Source: Vulcanisaeta sp. JCM 16161 (GTDB taxonomy: Archaea; Thermoproteota; Thermoprotei; Thermoproteales; Thermocladiaceae). Taken from it: a stretch of 64,000 nt of DNA. Where the stretch lies: positions 40,052 through 104,051 of the forward strand of contig NZ_BBDO01000009.1 in the NCBI RefSeq assembly GCF_001316285.1, given 5' to 3'. This document shows, piece by piece, positions 28,252 to 38,124 of this stretch. The notes under the pieces were generated by a model. It saw nothing but the letters and a program-made list of their open reading frames with translations, searched no databases and was not told the DNA's origin. Positions within the stretch are counted from its first letter, which is position 1, and each line of letters opens with the position of its first letter. Both the position numbers and the translations under genes were made by a program.

Positions 28252-29475
28252 TCATTCATAGCGCAGTGTCTGAGCTGGCGGTATTCTCATGGCCCTTATC
28301 GCGGGCACCAATGCAGCTATTACATTTATTGCTATGGGCAGTACGAATATTGATACTATATCAAGCGGTGTCAGTGCTATGGGCAGCATTATCGATGATG
28401 GCGCGGCGCCAGCAGCCCTTCCCGGACCGAAGGCCGGCCTCATGAGTAATGATGGGCTTGGGAAGGCGCTGATTATGACCATGAGGAGTGCAGTGCCTAT
28501 GACAGACCCAATTATCGCTATTATTGCAGCCTCAATAATGAGGAGTAGTGGTATTGACCTTCCGCTGAAGCCCACAGCCCTCATTATTCCGAACTCCCTG
28601 GTCCTTTGTATTACGTTTATCATCATTGTGTCGAACATCCAAATGCCAATTATTATGAAGCTTATCCCGGCTATGAAGGCCAGGAAGAGCTCGAGCACGG
28701 TGAAGAACTGGTTAATGCTTGATAGTAGCGTCGATAGGTTTAGCACCTGGTCCATCGGGAATAGGGCCTTCAACTCATTGGTGACGTAGTTAATGTTTTT
28801 TGGTGAGTCAACATAGACTATTATACCATTAACGATGCCCGATGGATCGAATTGCGATAAGAACGTGTTTTCATCAATGAATATGGCATTGTTTGGGTTT
28901 AGCCTATGATGCCAATACCGCTTTGTTGCATTATGGCGCCTATCGTGTAAGTTAGTTGGGAGCCGCTTGGTGTTGTTATCACCATTACCTGCCCGGGATA
29001 GGCAATTTGCTGGCCGGTGCTTGTGAAGGCGATGTCGTAACCAACTAGGGCCAGGCCAGGTGATAGTACCGGGGCGCCAGCAATATGGCATTTCTCAGTG
29101 AGGTCACTCCGTATAGTTGCATGACCTCCTGCTCCGTGGCCCCTATTATTGTTGCCGTGACATCATGGCCATTAATATCAACCCTGGCCACGGTCGAGAG
29201 TATCGGTATTGCATTTGTTACGTGTGGTATGTCCATGACCTCGTAAACATCGGTAAGCGTTAACTGGGAGTTCTGCCCTGGAAATAGGAATACGGTGTTC
29301 GTCCCAAAGACCCTCTCGAAGAAGCTCGTTGTTAATGCCTTATAGCCCTGCCCAAGGCCTATGGCTAGGCCAAGGCTACTATGGCTATTATTATCCCAAT
29401 AATGGCGCCTATAGTCCTACCCCTACGCTCCCACGCCGCGCTCCAGGCCAGTCTAAAGTAATCGCTAACCCTCAT
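28252..29475 (-). CDS. FtsX/MacB-like ABC transporter permease (frame shifted)
   Basis: FtsX-family permease. From ATG 29475 it begins RVSDYFRLAWSAAWERRGRTIG with a first transmembrane helix (IGAIIGIIIAIVAL). It then has an extracytoplasmic MacB-like periplasmic core domain (about 45-270) including VFGTNTVFLFPGQN, GATEQEVMQLYGV and IVYVDSPKNINYV. The C-terminal part has three further transmembrane segments and the typical loop ELFLAFIAGISFIIIGIWMF, NVIQRTREFGIMRAVGF, and ends MRIPPAQTLRYE. Frame changes are near 29390, 29085 and 28900. Its start overlaps the stop of the CARDB-like gene upstream, and the ATPase lies divergently at 31217. Confidence 0.85.
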
Positions 29476-31093
29476 GAGGAATCACCATGCTTTCTACGCA
29501 GGAGTAGGACTACTACGGTTATTATGATTACAGCAACTACGGCTAATGTAATTATTACGTAGGTGAAATAATTAATCCTGTGGAACCTATAGTAATTAGT
29601 GCCTTGTTGACCGTATTGGGAAGCGTACTGCGTGATTAATGTGGCGTTCCTAATCACGGTTATTGGCACCGTGTAATACTGCACGTGTTGCTGCCCGAAT
29701 TGGTCTATGTACTGTATTTGGAAGGTTATTGTTGTGTTCATGGCACTAACGACGCTAAAGCTGAAGGCCACGGCGCTCAATTGCTGGGGGTTCAGCGTGC
29801 CCATGTAGGTGCTTGACTGACTAATCATCTTAATGCCGGGGCCCGGTATTGCGGTTATGTTTAGGTTGTATGCCGGCACTGGGCCTGTGTTGACGAAGTT
29901 CAGCGACACGGAGCCCGCCTCACCAATCGTTAATGGGGTTGGCGCCACCTGGTAGCCTGTGATTAGTATTGATGGTTCGTTAAGCACGGAGAGGGTTATG
30001 GAGCCCTGGGCACTGCCAGGATACCCACCGGTGTATTGGTAGGTCAGTGAGTATGTTATGGACGCCGAGGATGAGGTTATTGGCACGGCAATGGGCACAT
30101 ATACATAGTCTGTGGATCCGGAGGGTATCTCGCAATATCATACGTAGTATTGCCCGTTAGGCTTAATCCCTGGGTTGATGCTATGACTAATGTCACGTTA
30201 TAGATGGGTACGGGATTAACGTTCTTAATACCAACAATTAACTTACCCGAGCCGATCCTCAATGATGAATTGACTGGATAAACAATGACCTGGCTTGAGG
30301 ATACCGTAGTAACGCTCATGCTTATTGAAATACCTCCACTGACGGTATTACCGCTTTGATCAAGCCCTGAGTAGCTTATGGTCATCGTTACGGGGCCACC
30401 ACTAATTGGTAATATGTACAGAGTCACGGTGTAGTTACTCCCTGGATTTAATGTGCCGATTACCAAGGTGCTGGGACCCACGGTTAATGTGGCGCCATCA
30501 ATTCCCACGTTGGCCTGTAGGTCGTAAATTGGCCCACTACCATTATTACTTATCACGAGCTCCACCGGATTAACCAGGTTACTAACCAGGTACTGCATAT
30601 TAGTGCGCACCGTGATCATTGGAGAGCCGTAGATGACCAGTGGGAAGTTTATGTTCATTGAGCCTGAGCCCGCCACCTGTATGTACGTGGTTACCTGGGC
30701 CCTCGGTGATGTCTCGTACTCGGCACCCCAGCTTATGGTTAATGTTGATTGGCAATTAATGGGTAATGTCGAGTTTATTAGGTATGTGACCGTGACTTCC
30801 TGCCCAGGGTTTAACCAACCAATGAATACAGGGTTTTGTGAAACCACGGTGCCGCTGCAGGGCGTTAGGGAGAACTCGGTGTTGTACAGGTAGTAGCCAC
30901 CTATGTATATTAGTGTTATTGAGACCTTGGAGATGCCGGTAATCGTTGGTGATGGTGTTGATGAAATGCTGACTATTGAGAAGGGTGGTGCCGTGTTTGA
31001 GTACTGCTGTGCATGTGCCAGGGGTATTAAGACCAGTAATGCGAGTAGTGCCGTGATTATTAATGCGTATTTATTAGTTATCATTTTCGACAT
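29472..31093 (-). CDS. Surface-anchored CARDB/S-layer-like protein (frame shifted near 30115)
   Basis: It has an N-terminal signal segment (ALIITALLALLVLIPLAHA, about 10-28). Repeated beta-sandwich modules follow, resembling CARDB/COG1361 domains, each with a pattern such as VELVISNNGSGPIYDLQANV, LIVGIKNVNPVPIYNVTL and VSLNFVNTGPVPAYNLNI. A C-terminal transmembrane helix (about 500-525, ending LLLRRKHG) follows. About 540 aa after repair. It is translationally coupled to the FtsX-type permease (ATGA), so it probably forms the extracellular adaptor or substrate-handling part of an ABC system, like the fusion-protein partner of MacB-type transporters. Frame change near 30115. Confidence 0.75.
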
Positions 31094-31216
31094 CGGGATT
31101 GAACCACGAACGCCCTTTATAAACCATACTCTCTTTACAGCGGGTATCGTTGTTACAGTTTCAATATATGGGTGCTTGGTGAGTATGTATTTTAAAGAGG
31201 TGCCGTAGTAACTGCT

Positions 31217-31939
31217 GTGTCGTTTATTGAGGCCAGGGATGTGTGGAAGTACTACGGTGATTACCCAGCGCTCCGTGGTGTGAATCTGGAGGTTAATGAG
31301 GGTGAGTTTAGGTGTGTGGTTGGGCCTAGCGGTAGTGGTAAGACGACTCTTCTAAGCCTAATAGGTGGTTTGGACAGGGTTAGTAGGGGTTACCTGAGGG
31401 TCGGCCCCTATGAACTGCATAAGCTCAGCAATGCGGAGCTTGATAGGTATAGGAATGAGCTTGTGGGCTTCGTGTTTCAATTATACTACTTAATACCTAG
31501 GATGACTGTTCTCGAGAACGTCGAGCTACCACTAATAGCCAGGGGTGTCGATCCAGGCCGGAGGAGGAAACTGGCCCTGGAGGCCCTTGAAATGGTCGGC
31601 CTTAGGGATAAAGCCAGGAGAAGACCCAACGAGCTTAGCGGTGGTGAGCAGCAGAGGGTTGCGATTGCGAGGGCCATTGTGGCCAGGCCAAGGCTTTTAC
31701 TGGCGGATGAACCCACGGGCAATCTAGACAGTAGGACAGCTATGGTTATCATGGAAATATTCAGGAGGCTAAACAAGGAACTCGGCATAACCATAGTGAT
31801 GGTTACGCACAACCTCGAGTTAATAGGTAATTGCCACAGGGTTTCGAGAATAAGTGATGGGGTGATAACGAGGACATACGAGGTGCCGCAGATTCGTGAG
31901 GGTCTTGAGCAATTAATTAGGGAGTTAACCGCCGTTTAA
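31217..31939 (+). CDS. ABC transporter ATP-binding protein (LolD/MacB type)
   Basis: An intact 240-aa ATPase starting at GTG 31217. It has Walker A GPSGSGKTT (36-44), Q-loop FVFQLYYLIP, signature LSGGEQQR (140-147), Walker B LLLADEP (160-166) and switch His in VMVTHN. Sequence is closest in style to LolD/MacB/FtsE ATPases that pair with FtsX-type permeases. It is divergent from the CARDB-permease operon, with about 120 bp between the starts, and probably powers that permease. Confidence 0.9.
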   Translation: MSFIEARDVWKYYGDYPALRGVNLEVNEGEFRCVVGPSGSGKTTLLSLIGGLDRVSRGYLRVGPYELHKLSNAELDRYRNELVGFVFQLYYLIPRMTVLENVELPLIARGVDPGRRRKLALEALEMVGLRDKARRRPNELSGGEQQRVAIARAIVARPRLLLADEPTGNLDSRTAMVIMEIFRRLNKELGITIVMVTHNLELIGNCHRVSRISDGVITRTYEVPQIREGLEQLIRELTAV

Positions 31940-31983
31940 CGTAACCGCAATGCATTAATAAATTAATTGCGGGTGCGCCATTA

Positions 31984-32538
31984 ATGAATGTTAAGTCATT
32001 ATTGAGGATTACGGGTATTATCGGCTTTATCATGGCGGCCATAACCACCTACATATACATAGCCCACATACTCCTACCGGCAATAACGCCAATACTCATC
32101 CACCAAATCGAGTCGCGGTTGAGCGGTGAGGGCGTTGCAATAAGCCAGGGCGATATCTCCGGCTTTATCTCGTTCATGGGCATTGTAATGCCTATAACCA
32201 CCCTCGTGGGCATGGTTATTGGTTGGTTAATAGAGGCCGCGGTCCTAATGGCACTACTCAGGGCATTCAAAATCAACGCAGGCTTCACAGACACCTGGCT
32301 ACTCAGCGGGAATTACTTCTACGTGAGTGTGGTTCAGACAGCGGTTGTAATAACTACACCACTATTTGAATATTCAATAAATGCTGTGGCGGCACGACGA
32401 GGCATTCTGGGGGAGCCCATACTACTTGCCGTGGGTTTGGTATTCACGGTAGTTGGTTCATTACTCCTAGCCTACATATTCGCCAGGGCATATGGGACGA
32501 GCATCACCAAGGCATTAATACCAACATTAATAGCTTAG
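31984..32538 (+). CDS. Integral membrane protein (Yip1-like)
   Basis: A 184-aa intact membrane protein with four to five transmembrane helices: about 8-32, 62-92, 105-125, 140-165 and perhaps 168-182. It resembles the Yip1/YIP1-like domain in overall pattern, but I see no decisive motif. It follows the ABC ATPase by 44 bp on the same strand and may be cotranscribed. No enzymatic residues are evident. Confidence 0.6.
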   Translation: MNVKSLLRITGIIGFIMAAITTYIYIAHILLPAITPILIHQIESRLSGEGVAISQGDISGFISFMGIVMPITTLVGMVIGWLIEAAVLMALLRAFKINAGFTDTWLLSGNYFYVSVVQTAVVITTPLFEYSINAVAARRGILGEPILLAVGLVFTVVGSLLLAYIFARAYGTSITKALIPTLIA

Positions 32539-32668
32539 TAATCTTCTGGGCGCTATCAACAGTGATTTAGAGCCAGGCCTAAGGTAAACGTAGATGAAGG
32601 CCATCATTCCACGAACTTGCGTATCAAACCATAAGGACATACGGCGTTATTGGGCTACGATGGTTCAA

Positions 32669-33300
32669 TCACTCTATCACCGCTCCATATATGGCGTCAA
32701 TGCCCAGTTGCCTAGCCCTCTCTAGGGCTTCCTTATCGATGTTCACAGCCACCATTAACACCTTCTCGGCCCTCCTGTTGAGGATTTTTTTTCAATAATC
32801 CTCGCCTTATCAAAAAGCCACTCAACATCCTCCAACTCCGCATGCGACTTGACCTCAATTAGATAAGTCTTATCAACATGTATGTAGACATCTATCTCAA
32901 GCCTAGCCCCAGGCCTGTAGTACCTACCATCAACGTCAGTATACACAAACCTCTCAACCTTACCAGGCTCAATACCCCTCTCCTCCAGGGCATGCCTATA
33001 AAGCTCAAGGACAACCCTCTCCAGGTCACGACCCCACCTCCTACCCAGCGAACCCATGGCAACCTTAAGCTCACCAACAGACTTAACGAGTTCCTCGAGA
33101 ATCCTCTCATGATCCTCAAGTCTCCTATTTACCTCATCAAACCTCCTGTTGAATTCCTGAAAGCCGTACTTAACGTAATCCGCTAAGGCCTTAATGGCGT
33201 CGGCAATCACCCTCATATCCTCACTACGGGACTCCTCAATAGCCCTCCTCACGGCCCTCTCCACAACCTCCTCAAGCTGCCTAAGGTCTATTGAACTCAC
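32669..33300 (-). CDS. Coiled-coil PD-(D/E)XK nuclease-like protein, DUF3782 type (frame shifted near 32790)
   Basis: From GTG 33300. It has an N-terminal helical part (LRQLEEVVERAVRRAIEES), a coiled coil (about 40-85, FQEFNRRFDEVNRRLEDHERI), then a nuclease-like core with GARLEIDVYIHVDKTYLIEVKSH, the D...ExK arrangement of PD-(D/E)XK enzymes. A run of eight A residues near 32790 probably lost one. The repaired tail reads RRAEKVLMVAVNIDKEALER and ends at TGA 32669, about 210 aa. This family is expanded in crenarchaea and its role is unknown. Two relatives lie within 4 kb. Confidence 0.7.
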
Positions 33301-33441
33301 ACATTAAGTTTGGCACAGTGCATTAAATAGTTTTCATTAATAATCACCATGAGAAACACGAATCTTCAATTGAAAACAGCTCTTGTGGTGTTGCGGTAAA
33401 TTTATATTTTTATTAATTAAATTACTAAATTACTTAGTGTT

Positions 33442-33997
33442 ATGAGGCTATCAGGACAGACGTGAATAAACTATGGGAGGAGAATAATAAGCTGTGGCAG
33501 GAGGTTAGGAGGATTAATGAGAACATAGAGAGGCTATGGCAGGAGAACAGGAGAATCAACGAAAACATAGAAAAACTATGGCAAGAAAACAACAAAATAT
33601 GGCAGGAAATAAGGGGTATTAGGAGGACTTTAGAGCATGTGACGTTATCAATAGAGGAGGAGGCTAATGATGTTGTTCAGTACTTCCTTAGACAGAAGGG
33701 TGTTGCTGTGGAGACTAGGCCTACACATTTTAATACTAAGTACGAGTTTGATATTTATGGGACTAATGGGCAGTTGACCGTGGTCGGCGAGGCCAAGACT
33801 AGGGCTGGTCCTAGCACCGTTAGGAGGGTTGTTGAGAAGATAAATGATGCTGTTAGGGCAATGCCCGACAAATTCCCTGGAAAGGTCATTAAGGTCATCT
33901 ACTGCCTAAGGCAATGCCGGGCGCGGTCGAGGAGGCTAATAGGCTTGGTGTTTGGTTCCTTGAGTCTGGTAGGGAGAGGAATTCACCGAGCATTTAA
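33442..33997 (+). CDS. Coiled-coil PD-(D/E)XK protein with Trp heptad repeats (frame shifted)
   Basis: The N-terminal half is an almost pure coiled coil built from repeats of the type NENIERLWQEN (33469-33604). The C-terminal half has the nuclease-like core KYEFDIYGTNGQLTVVGEAKT, with D and ExK residues, and VRRVVEKINDAVRAMP. Probable start ATG 33442, about 35 nt from TTTATATTTTTA (33401-33412); one missing base near 33460 separates it from the GTG at 33462. A second shift near 33912 gives the tail MPGAVEEANRLGVWFLESG ending at 33997. About 185 aa. Function unknown. Its stop shares TTAA with the convergent kinase gene. Confidence 0.65.
33469..33604 (+). repeat. Tandem coding repeats (LWQENN / RINENIE modules)
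   Basis: Four imperfect units encode alternating LW(Q/E)ENN-type and RINENIE-type segments in the coiled-coil region. Units share long DNA stretches such as AACATAGAGAGGCTATGGCA and AACATAGAAAAACTATGGCA. The same modules recur in the genes at 36398 and 62890. This points to expansion and exchange of repeat units within the family. Confidence 0.65.
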
Positions 33998-34625
33998 TGA
34001 TTTGGCTTGGTAATATTCAATTCCTTTATTAGCTTAATTAGGGATTGGACTGGGGTACCACTGCTCGTGTCCACGCAAGCTAGGTTGAGGGACTTGGCCA
34101 ATGCATTATATACTACCCACTGCCTCGGTAGTGCCTTTGCGGTTTGTTCACGGCCTTTACGCTTAATTAATGTCTTAAAATCGGCGATTATGAACACGTT
34201 CTTACAATGTCTGAGCGCCAACGCCAGCGTCGCCCTACCCCACAGCGTCTTGAGGAATCCAGGCTCGGTGGTTATGCAGACCCACACTAGGAAGTCCAGG
34301 AGACCCCTCTCGCCAATCACGGTTTCGTAAAAACTGGGCATTATGAACCTGAAGAACCAATTAGGTAGTACTGATGCGAATTCGAGGAACCACCAAAGGG
34401 GCCTCAGGTTCCTCGGTATTGAAATCCCATAATATGGATTATCAACACCCCTCATACTTGGGAATAGCGCCAGGAACCTAGCCAGTAGTGATGCCGCCAT
34501 GTGCGAACCCCTAATCCAGGAAATCCTAACGTAGTCGTCCTTCATCACGTACTGGGCAAGTAATTGCGCCAGTGTGCTCTTCCCAGACCCATCAGCCCGA
34601 ATAGGCATATCCTATCATGACCCAT
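33994..34625 (-). CDS. P-loop nucleoside/nucleotide kinase-like protein (frame shifted near 34596)
   Basis: From ATG 34625 the repaired N terminus reads GHDRICLFGADGSGKSTLAQL, a clear Walker A (GADGSGKST) like thymidylate kinases. A lost G near 34596 breaks it. Later features are YVRISWIRGSHMAASLLARFL, SFYETVIGERGLLDFLVW (the DRx/ERG region of dNMP kinases), VFIIADFKTLIKRKGRE (lid-like basic segment) and VVYNALAKSLNLACVDTSSG. About 210 aa. It may phosphorylate a nucleoside or a polyprenyl/sugar substrate. It is embedded between DUF3782-type genes and shares its stop TTAA with the convergent neighbour. Confidence 0.65.
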
Positions 34626-34908
34626 CGACAGCACCTAAATAAGTATATACTTAACATTTTTCGTTATTAATTAGTTCTTAAAACACTAAACAAACATTTA
34701 TACTTTGTGATTGTTTTTACTAATCAACATAGTGGCTTTCAATCTTAATTCTCAATAAAAATCCTCAATGAATAAAAATAATCAATAATACCTTAAAAGC
34801 TCGTCATTTGGCCACCTAATACGTACGTTACATAGCTCTTCATGTCTCTTAAAACCTTAGTAAGTGCATGAATATGATCATTATTCTGTCAATATATGTC
34901 AATTAAAT
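34626..34908. other. AT-rich spacer without genes
   Basis: About 280 bp of very AT-rich DNA between the kinase start and the stop of the coiled-coil gene. I see TATA-like sequences suitable for the kinase promoter (around 34645-34655) and a weak inverted repeat ATTCTG/CAGAAT near 34885-34918, just past the end of the downstream gene. No coding potential, tRNA or repeat array is visible. Confidence 0.4.
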
Positions 34909-35656
34909 TTATTCAGAATCAGAAATTTTTATATACTTAAAATTACGTACATGAACCTTGCTGGCTTGGATCTGTTGTTCCTGCCCTGCCTTCTTCCTGT
35001 TTGGTCCTATTATTCCGGCTATTAGGTGTCCTTCGGCTATCCACGTGAAGAATAGCAGTTTATAGGCGTAGTCCAGGAGTTCCTCCCTACCCGTCTCTCG
35101 GAATTCCTTAATCATGTGGTCCGCGATCTCCCTAAGCGTCTTCACATCGTCCCATGTGTATTCCTCGTAGCTTAACCGTTATTAGGTACCTTAGCTTCTC
35201 CTCATCCTCCTTCGTGTAGTACTTCGTCCTGGCAACGGGCACCATTGATAGGTAGCCCCTCAATGCCGTGGCCTCGGACTGCGTAATAACGTTTTTAATG
35301 GCTAAAACATCAATTAATGTATTACTGAAGCTGAGCATCGATCGAGAGAGTTCATAAATATTGACCCTAATACCACCGAGTTCGCTCTCAATATTTGCAA
35401 GCCTCCTCTCTACATTCTCAAGCCTACCCTCAAAATTACTAAGTCTAACCTCAACATTGCTCAACCTCCTCTCAACATTATCAATCCTACTCCCAAGGCT
35501 CTCCCTAACCTCCTCAATCCTACTTCCAAGTCCTTCTTCAACCTTACTAATTCTATCCTCAAGCCTATTCAGCCTATCCCATAGTAATGCCGTTAGTGGT
35601 CCAACAACCGCCGCCACGCTGCCCAGCATGCTCAGTATTGTCAATACATCAACCAT
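34909..35656 (-). CDS. Membrane-anchored coiled-coil protein (frame shifted near 35150)
   Basis: An N-terminal transmembrane segment (VLTILSMLGSVAAVVGPLTALLW, about 4-26) is followed by a long coiled coil of 7-residue repeats (NVERRLSNVEVRLSNFEGRL, about 27-100). A globular C-terminal part follows: FSNTLIDVLAIKNVITQSEA, YYTKEDEEKLRYLI and, after a shift near 35150, YTWDDVKTLREIADHMIKEF and LDYAYKLLFFTWIAEGHLIAG. The tail is basic. About 249 aa. I do not recognise a family. The TM-plus-coiled-coil design resembles archaeal filament, tether or phage-like spanin proteins, but no function can be assigned. Confidence 0.55.
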
Positions 35657-35890
35657 TAATTACCAATTAACTTAATACATCTTAATTAATAAACCCTTAT
35701 CATACACCTGCCAGGTTCGGAGTTGATTCTTCATGAGACCGCCATGTAATTATTCCCTTTGGTACTTCGACCTGCCTAGGTACTGATTTCATGAGCACTT
35801 ATTGATTGAGTTAGTACTTTAGGTGGTATATTGCGGTAATTGAATGAGGGCCACCGCTTTTTAGTGATGATTTTGATCTCTAGGCAGGGA

Positions 35891-36180
35891 TTACTGCTGT
35901 TGCTGGGCTTTCTGTTGTTCCTGCTTTGTCTCCTCCTCAAGCTTCTTAAGCTCCGCCTCAATCTCCCTCTCAATCTCCTCAATGGGCTTTGGCGGCGGTG
36001 TTGTGGCTAGTGCGTAGCTACCCAGGCGAGTATTCCGAAGACCACGATTATTATTAGCGTATCGGTTATTTGAAGCACCAGAGTTGTGTATGGTGTGAAG
36101 AAAGTCAGGTATATGTAGGCAAGTATAATCACTATTGATGCCACAAGCAACCCAATACCAACCGCCTTATCCCTATTCAT
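35891..36180 (-). CDS. Small membrane protein with charged helical tail (frame shifted near 36020)
   Basis: From ATG 36180 (an earlier in-frame start at 36213 is less likely). It has two transmembrane helices (AVGIGLLVASIVIILAYIYL and LVLQITDTLIIIVVFGILAW). A lost G near 36020 interrupts it. The tail then reads YALATTPPPKPIEEIEREI and a Glu/Lys/Gln helix (EAELKKLEEETKQEQQ) ending QQQQ at TAA 35891. About 97 aa. Function unknown. It resembles small crenarchaeal membrane proteins with cytoplasmic coiled coils. Confidence 0.6.
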
Positions 36181-36397
36181 TAAATTCCACATGAAAAGGC
36201 AATTAATAAGCATTACTTTTTTTTCAACCCATCGAAACTTTTAACACATTAACAATGATTACCGCCATTAAATAAATAATTATCATAAAATATTGAGTAA
36301 CTCATTTATTATCCTCCAATCACTCATCATAGTAATCAACGAAAATGATTAAGGGCATAGCCTAGTAATCATGTTCATCAATGGATTCGAGGCATTC

Positions 36398-37132
36398 TTA
36401 CGTAACGTCAGTATAAACATCAACACCCAACTCCCTGGCTAGTTCCGCGGCCTTATCATCAACGTATGGAGAGATGATCACAAGCCTAGGCTTAACACCA
36501 TTAACCCTCTCATAAAGCCTACCAACCCTCCAGAACTCCGCAACATCACCCCTGGAGATGCTTGACTTAACCTCAACGAGTATGTGCGTACCATCCCTAA
36601 TTACCAGGTCAACATCAACAATAGCCGGATGCCCATAAACCTCACCGCTAGTGTCGTTATATGTCCATTTCTCAACCCTGGCCGTACCGAGTATCTTCTC
36701 GACAATGCCCTTCATACCCTCCCTAAAAGCCTCCTCAGAAATAACACTCCACCTGGCACCTAATGCATCCAACTTCCTATTAAAGGCCATTATTGACTTA
36801 TTGAAGTCCTCCCTCAAATTCCTCAACTCGGTCTCAATAGCCTCAAACCTCTTATACGCCTCCTCCCACCTCCTATTATTCTCCTCCCAAAGCCTATTAT
36901 TCTCCTGCCACAACCTGTTTTGATCCTCCCTCAAAGCCCTAACCTCTCCCCACAGTTTCTCCTGACCCTCCGCAAGCCTCTGAACGGTCTTCACCAACTC
37001 ACTAACCGCACTAATTAATTGCTTGATTGAAGATTGAACATCCATAATCCCAAGTAAACCAACCACCGCCAATCTAAACACCTCATCCTCCCTCAACAAA
37101 CGCAAAAACTCGCTCCTAAGGTCTTCCCTCAT
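36398..37132 (-). CDS. DUF3782-type coiled-coil PD-(D/E)XK protein
   Basis: An intact member of the family. ATG 37132 is preferred (MREDLRSEFLRLLREDEVFR), although the frame is open to 37192. It has an N-terminal helical domain (about 1-45), a long coiled coil with NRLWQENNRLWEENNRRWEE (about 60-125), then a nuclease-like core with IVDVDLVIRDGTHILVEVKSS (D and ExK) and VKPRLVIISPYVDDKAAELA. About 244 aa. Such proteins are predicted DNA-acting or DNA-end-processing, but no activity is established. It is the most complete of the local copies. Confidence 0.75.
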   Translation of the reverse strand: MREDLRSEFLRLLREDEVFRLAVVGLLGIMDVQSSIKQLISAVSELVKTVQRLAEGQEKLWGEVRALREDQNRLWQENNRLWEENNRRWEEAYKRFEAIETELRNLREDFNKSIMAFNRKLDALGARWSVISEEAFREGMKGIVEKILGTARVEKWTYNDTSGEVYGHPAIVDVDLVIRDGTHILVEVKSSISRGDVAEFWRVGRLYERVNGVKPRLVIISPYVDDKAAELARELGVDVYTDVT

Positions 37133-37245
37133 TCCTATTCTTACACTATGGTGCTGAATTAATAAATCTAGTGGAATCACCATAAATTGCATTGATTATG
37201 AGGAGCCTTTCATATCTTCGTTCTTGAATAATGAATAACACTATT

Positions 37246-37256
37246 AATATTTATTA
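37246..37256 (+). promoter_or_regulatory. TATA box of thiM (leaderless)
   Basis: AATATTTATTA is centred about 29 nt upstream of the thiM ATG at 37280, as expected for a leaderless crenarchaeal promoter. I see no Shine-Dalgarno sequence and no TPP riboswitch in the short upstream region. Confidence 0.45.
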
Positions 37257-37279
37257 ATTACTATGTTATTGAGTCATTA

Positions 37280-38068
37280 ATGATCAACTACTGGAATGAC
37301 CTGCAGGTCATTAGGAGAAGGAGACCCTTGGTTCATCATCTGATGAATTACGTGGTTATGAATGATGCGGCAAATGTGACCTTGGCCGTTGGCGCATCAC
37401 CAATAATGGCGCACGCCATTGAGGAGGTTGAGGAGTTGGCGGCTAAGGCTGATGTCGTGTACATAAATATTGGTACGCTTGATGATAGGTGGGTTGAGTC
37501 CTTCCTATTGGCTGGTAAGGCTGCCAGTAAGAATAATGTGCCCGTGCTCCTAGACCCGGTTGGTGCAGGCGCGACTAGGTTTAGGACAGAGACCGTGCTT
37601 AGGATCCTCAATGAGGTTGAGGTTAGTGTGCTTAAGGGTAATGGTGGCGAGATGATGGCCCTGGCAGGCGTGGCCGGCATGGTTAAGGGCGTGGATTCAT
37701 TGGGCGAGGCTAACCTTGATATTGCGGAAAAACTGGCTAGGGAGTACGGTGTTACGGCAGTGATCACAGGCCCTAGGGACTATGTGTCAGATGGTAAGAG
37801 GGGTGCAGTTGTTAGTAATGGAACGCCAACGCTACAGTACATAACGGGTAGTGGCTGTATGGTTGGTTCAGTAATTGCAAGCTTCATGGCCGTGAACAGG
37901 GACTTCCTGGTGGCCTCGGTGGAGGGCCTAGTCACGTTTGAGGTAGCGGCTGAAAAGGCTGAGAAAAGATCCTCAGGACCGGCATCATTAAAGGTGAACT
38001 TAATTGATGAATTATACAATATGAGACCTAGTGATTATGAAATGGCTAAGGTCGAAATTAAAGAGTAA
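37280..38068 (+). CDS. thiM: Hydroxyethylthiazole kinase
   Basis: ThiM phosphorylates 4-methyl-5-(2-hydroxyethyl)thiazole for thiamine salvage. The 262-aa sequence is intact and full length, with HHLMNYVVMNDAANVTLAVGA at the substrate site, VYINIGTLDDRW, VPVLLDPVGAGATRFR (nucleotide-binding) and ITGSGCMVGSVIASFMAV (anion hole and catalytic Cys region). It is divergent from the DUF3782-type gene and stands alone; other thiamine genes are not seen here. Confidence 0.93.
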   Translation: MINYWNDLQVIRRRRPLVHHLMNYVVMNDAANVTLAVGASPIMAHAIEEVEELAAKADVVYINIGTLDDRWVESFLLAGKAASKNNVPVLLDPVGAGATRFRTETVLRILNEVEVSVLKGNGGEMMALAGVAGMVKGVDSLGEANLDIAEKLAREYGVTAVITGPRDYVSDGKRGAVVSNGTPTLQYITGSGCMVGSVIASFMAVNRDFLVASVEGLVTFEVAAEKAEKRSSGPASLKVNLIDELYNMRPSDYEMAKVEIKE

Positions 38069-38124
38069 TTGATATAATCGGTTCAGGTAATTCCTTAAAA
38101 TATTGTATCCCCCTTCAATAATCA

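Noticed and set aside
34733..34765. CTTTCAATC-like sequence resembling part of crenarchaeal CRISPR repeats
   Set aside because: Only one imperfect occurrence, no spaced repetition and no cas gene nearby.
35776..35982. Arg-rich 68-codon frame on the minus strand
   Set aside because: It is the wrong frame of the Glu/Lys tail of the small membrane protein (35891-36180), which reads as a normal helical tail after one base is restored.
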